From: Neohoeflea coraliihabitans
Lineage (GTDB): Bacteria > Pseudomonadota > Alphaproteobacteria > Rhizobiales > Rhizobiaceae
Assembly (NCBI RefSeq): GCF_019334345.1
Contig: NZ_JAHWQX010000005.1
Location: forward strand, 1-64,000
DNA length: 64,000 nt
Direction: 5' to 3'
The notes beneath the pieces were generated by a model that was not told where the DNA came from, ran no database searches, and saw only the letters and a list, made by a program, of their open reading frames with translations. How positions within the stretch are numbered: position 1 is the stretch's first letter; each line of letters opens with the position of its first letter. The translations under genes and the position numbers were made by a program. This document shows, piece after piece, positions 54,158 through 62,872 of the stretch.

Positions 54158-54646
54158 ATGACCATCAAAAACCTTTCGGATCTTTTTGAGCACACACTAA
54201 AAGACATCTATTTCGCCGAGAAATACATCCATAAAAGCCTGCCGAAGATGATCGAGAACAGCTCGAACTCGGCACTCAAATCGCTCTTCGAGCATCATCG
54301 CGAGGAAACGGCCGGACAGATCGAGCGTCTGGAAAAGGTTTTTGAAGTTATCGGCAAGGAAGCGGCCGGCGAAGAATGCCCGGCGATCGAAGGTATCGTT
54401 GAGGAAGCGGAAGAGCTGATCGGCGAAATCGAGGATGCGGAGACGAAGGACGCGGCCCTGATAGCCGCCGCCCAGGCCGTCGAACATTACGAGATCACCC
54501 GTTACGGCACGCTGCTGACCTGGGCAAACCAGCTCGGGCACCAGGAGGCCATCGGACTTCTGCGCGACACGATCGAGCAGGAGAAGAGCGCCGACGCCAA
54601 GCTGACGCGTCTGGCGGAAGACAAGCTCAACGAGAAAGCTGCCTGA
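54158..54646 (+). CDS. Ferritin-like DUF892 (YciE-type) stress protein
   Basis: A 162-residue all-helical protein. It opens with MTIKNLSDLFEHTLKDIYFAE and contains two four-helix-bundle halves with Glu, His and Tyr residues (LFEHHREET, AAQAVEHYEITRYG, TIEQEKSAD) that suit a di-metal site. YciE/DUF892 proteins are linked to general and osmotic or oxidative stress. The upstream EcfG-type promoter agrees with induction in the general stress response. A hairpin terminator follows 43 bases after the stop. Confidence 0.88.
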   Translation: MTIKNLSDLFEHTLKDIYFAEKYIHKSLPKMIENSSNSALKSLFEHHREETAGQIERLEKVFEVIGKEAAGEECPAIEGIVEEAEELIGEIEDAETKDAALIAAAQAVEHYEITRYGTLLTWANQLGHQEAIGLLRDTIEQEKSADAKLTRLAEDKLNEKAA

Positions 54647-54688
54647 TCCTTTCCGGTGCAGCGCGCTTTTGACTCGGGCTTCGTCTGG

Positions 54689-54714
54689 CAAAGTCCCGCT
54701 CCGGCGGGACTTTG
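54689..54714. terminator. Bidirectional hairpin terminator
   Basis: CAAAGTCCCGC (54689-54699) and GCGGGACTTTG (54704-54714) form a perfect 11-bp stem with a TCCG loop, between the convergent DUF892 and nucleosidase genes. The TTTG/CAAA ends provide short U-runs on both strands. Confidence 0.8.
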
Positions 54715-54730
54715 TTGCGACAGGGCCGCG

Positions 54731-55378
54731 TCAGTCGGAATCTGACCCAAACAACGCGCCGGTCACCAACGCGGATTTCAGCTGATCGACGACGGCCGCG
54801 AGATTGCGATCGACCACGTGCAGATAGCGCGACCAGTCATCGTAATGATGCAATTCGTCGGCGCCATCGGAAATGCCTCGCAAGCAGATCACCGGCGCAT
54901 GCATGCGCATGCAGGCCCGCACCACGGCATAGCTCTCCATATCGACCATATCGGCATCGATCTGATCATAGGCGCCGCCGGAAATGACGGCGCCCCCGGT
55001 CGACAGTCGTGCTTGCGGCACGCCTTCGATCCGCAATGACAGCGGGACCTCGGCCGGCAGATCGAGAAATGGTGTACAGCCCTTTGCGAAGCCAAGAGAT
55101 GACGCATCCATGTCGCGATAGGACACGGACGCGGCCTGATAGACTTTTCCCTGCTCGAGGCTTCGCGAACCGGCGGACCCCAGCGAGACTACGAGATGAG
55201 GCTTTTCAGCAATCAAAGCAGCGGTGGTGTTAATCGCTGATTCAACGGGGCCGACACCAACGAAGAGCGGCGCGATGAGCCGGCGGAGCGCCTCTCCGTA
55301 CTCCGCATCCGCCGCCATGACGAACAACACCCGATACCCGCCAATATCTGCAGGCGGGGGGATGGCGGCAGCACTCAT
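54731..55378 (-). CDS. 5'-methylthioadenosine/S-adenosylhomocysteine nucleosidase-like protein
   Basis: A 215-residue member of the PNP/UDP phosphorylase family. GVGPVESAINTTAALI, VVSLGSAGSRSLEQGKVY, then DADMVDMESYAVV with the substrate Glu, and GISDGADE with the catalytic Asp, match MTA/SAH nucleosidases. The enzyme would remove adenine from methylthioadenosine or SAH. The gene starts in the stop of the thioesterase gene (four-base overlap), so the two are co-transcribed. Confidence 0.85.
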   Translation of the reverse strand: MSAAAIPPPADIGGYRVLFVMAADAEYGEALRRLIAPLFVGVGPVESAINTTAALIAEKPHLVVSLGSAGSRSLEQGKVYQAASVSYRDMDASSLGFAKGCTPFLDLPAEVPLSLRIEGVPQARLSTGGAVISGGAYDQIDADMVDMESYAVVRACMRMHAPVICLRGISDGADELHHYDDWSRYLHVVDRNLAAVVDQLKSALVTGALFGSDSD

Positions 55379-55824
55379 CCTGCCATGCCTTCGCGGCCAC
55401 GGACGACCATCATCGTGGCGGTCATCGAAGCAATCAGCTTGGCCGGACCGTTGTCGAGGGCAAAGGCGCGCCCGTCACTGACTATGATCGTGTTGCCGGG
55501 CTTTGTGACCTCGCCGCGGAACAAAAAGCGCGTGCCGCGCCCCGGGGACAAGAGATTGATCTTGAATTCAATTGTCAGTACCGCCGCATCGGCTGGCATC
55601 ACCGAAAGGGCGGCATAGCCACAGGCCGAATCGAGCGCCGTGGACAGAATGCCTGCATGCAGAAACCCATGTTGCTGGGTGAGCGCTTCAGAGAAAGGCA
55701 TCTCAAGTTCGACGGTGCCGTATTCGATCGACGTCAACTCAGCACCTATCGTACGCATGGCGTTCTGACGGCTGTAGCTTTCCTCAACGCGCTGGCGGAA
55801 CCGGCTGTCCGGTTTATCAATCAT
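55375..55824 (-). CDS. PaaI/hotdog-fold thioesterase
   Basis: A 149-residue hotdog-fold protein with the PaaI-type core QQHGFLHAGILSTALDSACG (about residues 50-69) including the conserved Gly and Asp. Such proteins hydrolyse acyl-CoA thioesters. The ATG at 55824 has GGAAGG seven bases upstream; a GTG one codon earlier is possible. It lies upstream of, and overlaps, the nucleosidase gene. Confidence 0.85.
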   Translation of the reverse strand: MIDKPDSRFRQRVEESYSRQNAMRTIGAELTSIEYGTVELEMPFSEALTQQHGFLHAGILSTALDSACGYAALSVMPADAAVLTIEFKINLLSPGRGTRFLFRGEVTKPGNTIIVSDGRAFALDNGPAKLIASMTATMMVVRGREGMAG

Positions 55825-55918
55825 CACACGGCCTTCCCTGATGCCGCGTTTTCGCAGCCCAAAATTGCGTATCTCGTATAGCAGACGGCTGTGAGGCCTT
55901 GCGCAGGTTCGCTCCGTT

Positions 55919-56368
55919 CTAGCCGTTCAGACGCCAGATCGCAAAATTAAGTGCAGTGGCGAAGGCGATCCAAGCAAGATAGGGCAGAAACAACAGCGCT
56001 GAGGCGCGATCGCGCCGCCATGTCGCGCCGACGAAGAGGACGATCGCGATCAACAGCAAGACAATGATGAGCAATGCGAGATCGGGTCGGTGAGCGGAAA
56101 AGAACAAGGGCGACCAGAGAAAGTTCAGCCCCATCTGGGCCAGCCAGAGGCGCGAAGGGCTCCTCAGATCGCGCGCCCAGACACGCGCCCCGGCGATCCC
56201 GATCAAGACGTAGAGAAAGGTCCATACGGGGCCGAAAACCCACGCGGGCGGATTGAAAGCCGGCTTTTCCAATTGCTGGTACCAGGGGCCGGGCGCCGTG
56301 ACAGTGCCGATCAGCAAGCCACCTCCAAGCGCGATGGCGAGAAAGACGAGCATGGTGCGCTTGGACAC
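55919..56368 (-). CDS. tspO: TspO/MBR family membrane protein
   Basis: A 149-residue membrane protein with five hydrophobic segments. The family signature WYQQLEKPAFNPPAWVFGPV (split at the loop) followed by WTFLYVLIGIA is clear, as is LNFLWSPLFF. TspO proteins bind porphyrins and affect tetrapyrrole and stress physiology, and are common in alphaproteobacteria. The GTG at 56368 is selected: GGAG lies seven bases upstream and gives MSKRTMLVF. Larger frames upstream run over the next gene and lack family similarity. Confidence 0.9.
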   Translation of the reverse strand: MSKRTMLVFLAIALGGGLLIGTVTAPGPWYQQLEKPAFNPPAWVFGPVWTFLYVLIGIAGARVWARDLRSPSRLWLAQMGLNFLWSPLFFSAHRPDLALLIIVLLLIAIVLFVGATWRRDRASALLFLPYLAWIAFATALNFAIWRLNG

Positions 56369-56427
56369 AGGCGATCTCCAGAGGTTGCGGTCCTTTGACA
56401 ACGCCTGAGACGCGCTTCGGTTCGCGC

Positions 56428-57720
56428 TCAGGCACCGGCGCGCTGGAACTGCACGATATAAAAGCCATCCGTAGCGGTGCGGTGGGGCGAGAGCAGAAGA
56501 TCTGCGGCCGTTGGACCTTCGGGAACCGGTGATCCTTCCGGAACAACAGAATGCCACTGGGCGGCACTGTCGCAGATTGTGAATTGCGGATGACGCGCGG
56601 CGAATGCAGCGGCGCGGTCGCCGTTTTCCGACGGCAGCACAGAGCAAGTGACATAGGTGAGCGTGCCACCCGGCCGGACATGCAGCGCTGCCGCATCAAG
56701 AACGGCATCCTGTTCCCCTTGGCGCTGCGCCAGGGTATCGGATGACAGCCGCCACTTGGCGTCGGGGCGACGGCGCCATGTTCCGGTGCCGGTGCAGGGC
56801 GCATCGACGAGAACCCGATCCATCCGCCCTTGCAGTGCGGCTAGCGCGTCCGCGTTCTCGACCAGCTGCACATTGCGTGCGCCAGCGCGCCGCAGACGTT
56901 CGACCATCGGCGCCATGCGATGGCGGTCGACGTCATAGGCGTGAATCTGGCCGCGATTGCGCATGGCGGCGGCCATCGCCAAGGTCTTGCCACCGGCGCC
57001 GGCGCAAAAATCGAGAATCTGTTCGCCAGCCTGCGCCCCGGTCATCGCCGCCGCCAGCTGCGAGCCTTCGTCCTGCACCTCGAACCACCCCTTGGCAAAC
57101 GCCACTTCATTGGTGGCGGCGATCTGCCGGCGCGGTCCTTCCGGCGCTGGGATTCGGATGCCATGTGGGGCCAGCGCGGTTGCGCCGGCGGCCGGTGTGC
57201 GCAGAGATTTCAGGACCTTGTCACGGTTGGCCTTCAGGCCGTTGATGCGGAGATCGAGCGGCGCCCGCTCGGCAAGAGCCTGCAATTCGGCGATCCATGC
57301 GTCGCCGAACGCGCTTTTGCATTCCTCGACAACCCATTCGGGACAATCGGCGCGGATAAATTCGGGCGCTTCATCCAGATCGCGAGAGAGCTGGTCGTAC
57401 AGTTGCTGTGGATCTCGCAATTCGGGGGCGAAACGATCGTCCCGCAATTCCTCGATCAGGGCATCGATCTGGTACCCCCATTGCCGCACGAGGGCGGCGA
57501 CAACAAGATCGGCAGCCGCATCGCTGTCCATCAGCCAGGCGTGGGACTGTTTGCGGCGCAGGACGTCGAGAACAAGATTGCTGATTGCCGCCCGGTCGCC
57601 AGAGCCGGCAAAACGATGCGCCTGCCCCCAGTCACGCAGCGCTTCCGGGACAGGTCGGTGCCGGGTCTGGATATCGGCGAGGATCTCCGCTGCCGCTTGC
57701 ATTCGTCCACCAAGCCGCAT
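56428..57720 (-). CDS. RsmB/NOP-family RNA cytosine-C5 methyltransferase
   Basis: A 430-residue protein. An N-terminal NusB-like helical region (about 1-140) precedes the methyltransferase domain. SAM motif I is ILDFCAGAGGKTLA, motif IV DAPCTGTGTWRRRPD contains one catalytic-cycle Cys, and motif VI YVTCSVLPSEN contains the nucleophile Cys. These fit the 16S rRNA m5C967 methyltransferase family. In Hyphomicrobiales an RsmB-type gene often lies near guaA, as here. ATG at 57720 or 57702. Confidence 0.88.
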   Translation of the reverse strand: MRLGGRMQAAAEILADIQTRHRPVPEALRDWGQAHRFAGSGDRAAISNLVLDVLRRKQSHAWLMDSDAAADLVVAALVRQWGYQIDALIEELRDDRFAPELRDPQQLYDQLSRDLDEAPEFIRADCPEWVVEECKSAFGDAWIAELQALAERAPLDLRINGLKANRDKVLKSLRTPAAGATALAPHGIRIPAPEGPRRQIAATNEVAFAKGWFEVQDEGSQLAAAMTGAQAGEQILDFCAGAGGKTLAMAAAMRNRGQIHAYDVDRHRMAPMVERLRRAGARNVQLVENADALAALQGRMDRVLVDAPCTGTGTWRRRPDAKWRLSSDTLAQRQGEQDAVLDAAALHVRPGGTLTYVTCSVLPSENGDRAAAFAARHPQFTICDSAAQWHSVVPEGSPVPEGPTAADLLLSPHRTATDGFYIVQFQRAGA

Positions 57721-57836
57721 CTGCGCTCTCCTGTATCCCGTTTGGATGTGCCGGCCTGGCAGGCCATCACAGTCTCGTTGTTCGAGGCTCGGCGATACGA
57801 TATCCGGGCGCCGCCGTCCACCGCCAGGGCAGGGAA

Positions 57837-59462
57837 CTACGTCTCGACCGTCTCGCCTGACGGTTCGTCAAGTGCGGCCGCAAGCGACGGCGTCGCCGCC
57901 AGCAAGCTCCGGGTATAAGGATGCCTGGGGTTATGAAAGATGTCCTCGGTCGAGCCGTCTTCAACGATGCGTCCCGCCTGCATGACGAGGACGCGGTCTG
58001 TGATGGCGCGAACGACAGTCAGATCATGCGATATGAACAGATAGGACAGGCCGAGGCGGTCCGACAGGCCTGCGAGCAGATCGAGGATCTGGGCGCGGAT
58101 CGAGACATCAAGTGCGGAAACCGCCTCGTCGAGCACGATCAGAGATGGTTCGATGATCAGCGCGCGGGCGATGGCGATGCGCTGGCGTTGGCCTCCGGAA
58201 AATTCATGTATGTATTTGTCCGCATCGCCGGCAGTGAGCCCGACATCCTCAAGCGCCTTGCCAATTCGGCGCTCGCGGTCGGCATCCTGCGGCGATTCGG
58301 GCATCAGAAAAAATGGCTCGCTGACCAGTCGGCGCACGCGATGGCGTGGGTTGAATGACCCATAAGGATCCTGAAAAACGACCTGGGCGGCGGCGCGCTG
58401 GCGAATGTCCGGGCCGGCACCTGCCGAAGAGAAAGCCTTGCCGTTCAAATGAATTTCGCCCGCCTGCACAGCTTCAAGAGCCAGAATGGCGCGTGCCAGG
58501 GTCGATTTTCCGCAACCGGACTCGCCAACCAGTCCGACATTCTCTCCGGCACGCACGGTCAGCGAGACGTGATCAACGGCGCGAAAAGGCGCCTGCGCCT
58601 GAAACAGATTCTTGCGCGGGCGTGGGTAATCGCGCACCACGTCCCTGACCTCGAGCACCGGCGTCGCCGCCGTTTCAATGCGCGGCTGGCGCTCGGGGAC
58701 ATGCGCTGAAGCTGTAAAAAGCGCCCTTGTATAGGGATGGCGCATCTGGCGAAAGAGCTGCCGGGTCGGCCCGGTCTCAACGACACGGCCCTTCTTCATG
58801 ACCGCCACCTCGTCCGCCAGCCCGGCGACGACGGCAAGGTCATGGGTGATGAACATCATTCCCATGCCGTCCTCGCGCACCAGTTTCCGCAGCAGGTCGA
58901 GAATCTGGGCCTGGGTCGTCACATCGAGGGCGGTGGTCGGCTCGTCGGCGATCAACAGTTTCGGACGCAGCGCAATCGCCATGGCTATGGCGACGCGTTG
59001 GCGTTGGCCGCCGGACAGCTCATGCGGATAGCGGTCAGGCGCCACCCGGTCGGGTGGCAGTCCGACGCGCCCGAGAACCTCGATGGCGCGCGCATGCGCA
59101 TGTCGACGACCGGCTTCCCCGTGGATGCGGACCACCTCGGCGACCTGATCGCCAATCGTATGGACCGGGTTGAGGGCGGTCATCGGTTCCTGAAAAATCA
59201 TCGAGACATCGCGGCCGCGCATGGTGCACAGGGCCCGCTCAGACATTGCCCCCACATCATTGCCGGCCACCTCGATCGTACCGGTCCAGCGCGCCGCCCG
59301 CGGCAGAAGCTGCATGATCGCCAGCGCCGTCATCGACTTGCCGGACCCCGACTCGCCGACGATCCCGAGTATGTGCCCGGCGTCCAGGGTGAGATCAACA
59401 TCCTCGAGTATCGGAATGCGGCCGATCTTCAGGTCGAGATTGCGCACAGACAGAACGCTCAT
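57837..59462 (-). CDS. Dipeptide/oligopeptide ABC transporter ATPase, two domains fused (DppD-DppF type)
   Basis: A 541-residue tandem ATPase. The first half has Walker [11 protein letters not shown] (about 35-44), the signature [12 protein letters not shown] and [11 protein letters not shown]. The second half has [25 protein letters not shown] and [10 protein letters not shown]. The two halves correspond to DppD and DppF, which are usually separate proteins but are often fused in alphaproteobacteria. The start overlaps the upstream permease stop (ATGA). It powers peptide or related uptake. Confidence 0.92.
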   Translation of the reverse strand: MSVLSVRNLDLKIGRIPILEDVDLTLDAGHILGIVGESGSGKSMTALAIMQLLPRAARWTGTIEVAGNDVGAMSERALCTMRGRDVSMIFQEPMTALNPVHTIGDQVAEVVRIHGEAGRRHAHARAIEVLGRVGLPPDRVAPDRYPHELSGGQRQRVAIAMAIALRPKLLIADEPTTALDVTTQAQILDLLRKLVREDGMGMMFITHDLAVVAGLADEVAVMKKGRVVETGPTRQLFRQMRHPYTRALFTASAHVPERQPRIETAATPVLEVRDVVRDYPRPRKNLFQAQAPFRAVDHVSLTVRAGENVGLVGESGCGKSTLARAILALEAVQAGEIHLNGKAFSSAGAGPDIRQRAAAQVVFQDPYGSFNPRHRVRRLVSEPFFLMPESPQDADRERRIGKALEDVGLTAGDADKYIHEFSGGQRQRIAIARALIIEPSLIVLDEAVSALDVSIRAQILDLLAGLSDRLGLSYLFISHDLTVVRAITDRVLVMQAGRIVEDGSTEDIFHNPRHPYTRSLLAATPSLAAALDEPSGETVET

Positions 59463-60331
59463 GTGCGCGCTCTCCGAAGGCGCGGGTCGTGCAGGTCGCG
59501 CAGGCCGTCTCCGAGCAGATTGAGCCCGAGTACCGTCAAGACGATGGCGAGGCCGGGAAAGAGGGCCAGATGCGGCGCCAGGGAGATGAAGGTCTGAGCG
59601 TCGGCGAGCATCCGGCCCCAGGACGGCAGGGGAGGCTGGGCTCCAAGACCGACATAGGCCAGAGCCGCCTCGGCGAGCACAGCCAGCGAGAACTGGATCG
59701 TACCCTGAACGATCAGCAGGTTCATCAGATTCGGCAATATGTGCTCAACGGAAATGCGCGCCCTGCCCTTCCCGGCAACACGGGCAGCCAGCACGAACTC
59801 ACGCGTCCAAAGCGACAAAGCGGCGCCGCGCGACAGGCGGGCGAAGACAGGGATATTGAAAATGCCGATAGCGATGATCGCATTGACGGCCCCGGGGCCG
59901 AACACGGCGGTGATCAGGATCGCCAGAAGCAGCGAGGGGAAGGCAAAGATCAGGTCATTGCCGCGCATGACCACCTCATCAAGCAGGCTGCCGCGATGGG
60001 CGGCTGCATACAGGCCGAGCGGCACGCCCAGAGATACGCCGATGCCGACGGCGATAATCGCCACGGCGATCGACACTCGCGCCCCGACCATCAGCATGGA
60101 AAATATATCGCGTCCGAAATGATCTGTCCCGAACCAGTGACCAGATGTGGGGGTCTGCAATTTCGCGGCGATGTCGAGACGGGTCGGGTCGTAGGGTGTC
60201 CAAAGATAGGAGAGCAGCGCAGCGCCGACGAACAAGAGCGTCAGCACCAGACCGGCAATAAAGGCCGGATGGCGCAAGGCGGCGCCGAGGAAATTGCCCT
60301 CGGCATTGCGGTCGGCGGGAGGTGCGCTCAT
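59459..60331 (-). CDS. Dipeptide-type ABC transporter permease (DppC type)
   Basis: A 290-residue membrane protein with about six helices. HWFGTDHFGRDIFSMLMVGARVSI (read as HWFGTDHFGRD then IFSMLM) is the DppC/OppC N-terminal signature, and the EAA loop is in REFVLAARVAGKGRARISVEH. It starts within the stop of the DppB-type gene and ends within the start of the ATPase gene. Confidence 0.92.
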   Translation of the reverse strand: MSAPPADRNAEGNFLGAALRHPAFIAGLVLTLLFVGAALLSYLWTPYDPTRLDIAAKLQTPTSGHWFGTDHFGRDIFSMLMVGARVSIAVAIIAVGIGVSLGVPLGLYAAAHRGSLLDEVVMRGNDLIFAFPSLLLAILITAVFGPGAVNAIIAIGIFNIPVFARLSRGAALSLWTREFVLAARVAGKGRARISVEHILPNLMNLLIVQGTIQFSLAVLAEAALAYVGLGAQPPLPSWGRMLADAQTFISLAPHLALFPGLAIVLTVLGLNLLGDGLRDLHDPRLRRART

Positions 60332-61278
60332 CGCCGCTGCCTCCTGAGGCGCGGATCAGCAATGGCATAGGCGATGTCGACCAGGAAGGTGACGGCGACG
60401 ACAGCAAAGACCAACAGGATGATCACCGAACGCACGACGATCAGGTCGCGCTGGCTGATGGCCTGAAAGACGAGGCGACCGAGGCCGGGAAGATAGAAGA
60501 CATTTTCGATGATGATGCCGCCGGCGAGCAGGAACGAGAACTGCAGACCAACGATTGTCAGCACTGGGATCAGGGCGTTGCGCAGCGCGTGCCCCCAAAG
60601 GGCCTGGCTGCGGCTCAGCCCCTTGGCGCGGGCGGTGCGCACGAAATCCTCGTCCAGCGTGTCGAGCAGAGAGGAGCGCATCACGCGCGCCAGGATCGAC
60701 GCCTGCGGCAGGGCCAGGGCAATGGCCGGCAAGGTCAGGGATTTGAGCGCCACCAGCACCCCGGCATCCCAGCCGGGAAAGCCGCCGGCGGAAAACCATT
60801 GCAGGGTGATCGCAAAAAGCAGCACCAACAGCATGGCGAACCAGAAATTGGGAACGGCGACGCCGAGCTGGGTGACACCCATGATGGCGATGTCTCCAGG
60901 CGCATTGCGGCGGGAAGCAGCGAAAACCCCCGCGGGAAAGGCGATCAGTGTCGACAAAGCCAAGGCGTAAAGGGTCAGGGGCAGCGATACGGCAATGCGA
61001 TCGCCGACAAGTTCGGAGACCGGCACCCGGTAGGTGTAGGACTGGCCGAAGTCGCCTTGCAGCATTCCCACTATCCAATTCAGATAACGGAAAGCGACCG
61101 GCTGGTCGAGGCCGAGCTCGCTGCGCAAAGCGGCGATGGCGGCAGGATCGGCATTGATCCCCATCATGAAGGCGGCGGGATCGCCGGGAATAATCTCGGT
61201 GACCAGAAAGACGACAATGCTGGCCGCCAGAAGGGTCAGCGACAGCGAAAGCAACCGCCGGAGCAAATACAGGGTCAT
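60328..61278 (-). CDS. Dipeptide-type ABC transporter permease (DppB type)
   Basis: A 316-residue membrane protein of the DppB/OppB branch. The opening YLLRRLLSLSLTLLAASIVVF, then IIPGDPAAFMMG, and the EAA loop DEDFVRTARAKGLSRSQALWG are diagnostic. It forms a heterodimer with the DppC-type protein. The gene lies 67 bases after the binding-protein gene, with a strong hairpin in between. Confidence 0.92.
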   Translation of the reverse strand: MTLYLLRRLLSLSLTLLAASIVVFLVTEIIPGDPAAFMMGINADPAAIAALRSELGLDQPVAFRYLNWIVGMLQGDFGQSYTYRVPVSELVGDRIAVSLPLTLYALALSTLIAFPAGVFAASRRNAPGDIAIMGVTQLGVAVPNFWFAMLLVLLFAITLQWFSAGGFPGWDAGVLVALKSLTLPAIALALPQASILARVMRSSLLDTLDEDFVRTARAKGLSRSQALWGHALRNALIPVLTIVGLQFSFLLAGGIIIENVFYLPGLGRLVFQAISQRDLIVVRSVIILLVFAVVAVTFLVDIAYAIADPRLRRQRR

Positions 61279-61306
61279 CGTTGCGGCCCGAGCGCGAGAC
61301 GGATCA

Positions 61307-61330
61307 ACCGGGCGCCCAAAGGCGCCCGGT
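61307..61330. terminator. Hairpin between binding-protein and permease genes
   Basis: ACCGGGCGCC (61307-61316) and GGCGCCCGGT (61321-61330) form a perfect 10-bp stem with a CAAA loop, 16 bases after the binding-protein stop in the minus-strand operon. No T-run follows in that direction, so it may stabilise the upstream mRNA or attenuate rather than end transcription. Confidence 0.6.
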
Positions 61331-61345
61331 CAAAATCATGCACCC

Positions 61346-62836
61346 TCAGTCTACCCAGTAAACCGCGGTCATGTCGTTGGCCTGGGTCGGCGCATTTGGC
61401 CACAGCCCCATGATCTTGGCATTGGCCACACCGGTTCGTGGCAGTTGGAAAAGATAGGCATTGACCGCGTCATCGGCGATCTTGCGCTGCGCCTTGCCCA
61501 GCAATTCGCTGCGATTGGCGGGATCCGTCGTCTTGTTCAACTCCTCGAGGATCGCCTTGAAGTCGGCATCCGCATACTGGAAGTAGTAGTCATCGCGCGC
61601 ATAGATACCGATATCCATCGGCTCGGTGTGGGAGACGATGGTCAGATCGAAATTCTTGGCCTTGAACACGTCCTCGAGCCACTGGGCCCATTCGACATTG
61701 GTGATCTCGGCTGTGATGCCCACCTCTTTCAACTGGGCGGCAATGATCTCGCCACCACGGCGGGCATAGGCCGGCGGCGGCAGCTTGAGCGACAGTGTGA
61801 GATCTGACACGCCGGCCTCATCAAGCAGTTTGCGCGCCATCTCCGGGTCGTGCGCAGACTGCCCGGTCAGATCGACATAATCGGGATTATGCGGCGCAAA
61901 GTGGGTGCCGATCGGCGTACCATAGCCAAACAACGCACCGTCGATGATCGCCTGACGGTCGATCGCATGGCTGATCGCCTGGCGTATCTTGATGTCGTCC
62001 AGCGGTGCCTTCTTGTTGTTCATCGCCAGGATCGTCTCGCCTTCTGTCGAGCCGACGATCACCGTAAAGCGCGGGTCCGCCTTGAACTGTTCCAGATTTT
62101 CGGGCGCCGGAAAATTCGGATAGGCATCGACATCACCGGCCATGACGGCGGCAAAGGCGGCGGTCGGGTCCGGGATGAATTTGAAGGTCACCTTGTCAAG
62201 GCGAGGCGCTTCGCCCCAGTACTCGGCGTATTTCTCAAGTGCAACACTGTCGCCCTTGGTCCAGGTGGCGAAGGCGAAGGGTCCGGTGCCGACCGGATCT
62301 GTCGCAAGAGTATCCGCGGTTTCCGGAGCCACGATGACCGCGTCCCCCCAGGCCATGTTGAACAGGAACAGCCCGTTGGGCTGGGACAGCGTGATTTTGA
62401 CGGTCTGCGCATCGACCGCCTCTACCGACTGAATGTCGGCGAACAATGCCTTTTGTGCATTGGTCGAGTCTTCGGCCCGGGCACGATCGATGGAGAATTT
62501 GACATCCTCGGCATCAAAGCTCGAGCCATCGTGGAAGGTGACACCGTCACGCAGATGGAACGTGTAGGTCAGGCCGTCCTCGGAAATATCCCAGGATTCT
62601 GCCAGGGCGGGCACCACTTCCCCGTCGGCTGTAAAGCGCGTCAGGCCTTCAAACACATTGGCATAAACCACTTCGTCGATGGCCGCCGCGGCGCCGCCGG
62701 TCGGGTCGAGATTCGGGGGCTCGAGCTGCATGCCGACGGTGATGTCGGTCTGCGCTGCCAAGGATGGCATCGTCGCCAGCCCGAGGATCAGCGCGACCGC
62801 CGAAACGGTGGCAGTGACGGTCTTGAAATTGGTCAT
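61346..62836 (-). CDS. Dipeptide-type ABC transporter substrate-binding protein (DppA type)
   Basis: A 496-residue periplasmic protein of SBP family 5. A signal peptide (MTNFKTVTATVSAVALILGL, cleavage near SLAAQ) precedes the mature start DITVGMQLEPPNLDP. LAESWDISEDGLTYTFHLRDGV (read in two parts, LAESWDISEDG and YTFHLRDGVTFHDG) is the family signature. It binds peptides, opines or other substrates of the Dpp/Opp class. It sits between an M20 peptidase gene and the permease genes. Confidence 0.92.
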   Translation of the reverse strand: MTNFKTVTATVSAVALILGLATMPSLAAQTDITVGMQLEPPNLDPTGGAAAAIDEVVYANVFEGLTRFTADGEVVPALAESWDISEDGLTYTFHLRDGVTFHDGSSFDAEDVKFSIDRARAEDSTNAQKALFADIQSVEAVDAQTVKITLSQPNGLFLFNMAWGDAVIVAPETADTLATDPVGTGPFAFATWTKGDSVALEKYAEYWGEAPRLDKVTFKFIPDPTAAFAAVMAGDVDAYPNFPAPENLEQFKADPRFTVIVGSTEGETILAMNNKKAPLDDIKIRQAISHAIDRQAIIDGALFGYGTPIGTHFAPHNPDYVDLTGQSAHDPEMARKLLDEAGVSDLTLSLKLPPPAYARRGGEIIAAQLKEVGITAEITNVEWAQWLEDVFKAKNFDLTIVSHTEPMDIGIYARDDYYFQYADADFKAILEELNKTTDPANRSELLGKAQRKIADDAVNAYLFQLPRTGVANAKIMGLWPNAPTQANDMTAVYWVD

Positions 62837-62872
62837 GACTTTTCTCCCTGTCTTCGCCGCGTCATCGCGCGA

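Noticed and set aside
57760-57836. GTTCGAGGCTC segment resembling a tRNA T-loop
   Set aside because: No matching acceptor, D or anticodon arms can be drawn around it.
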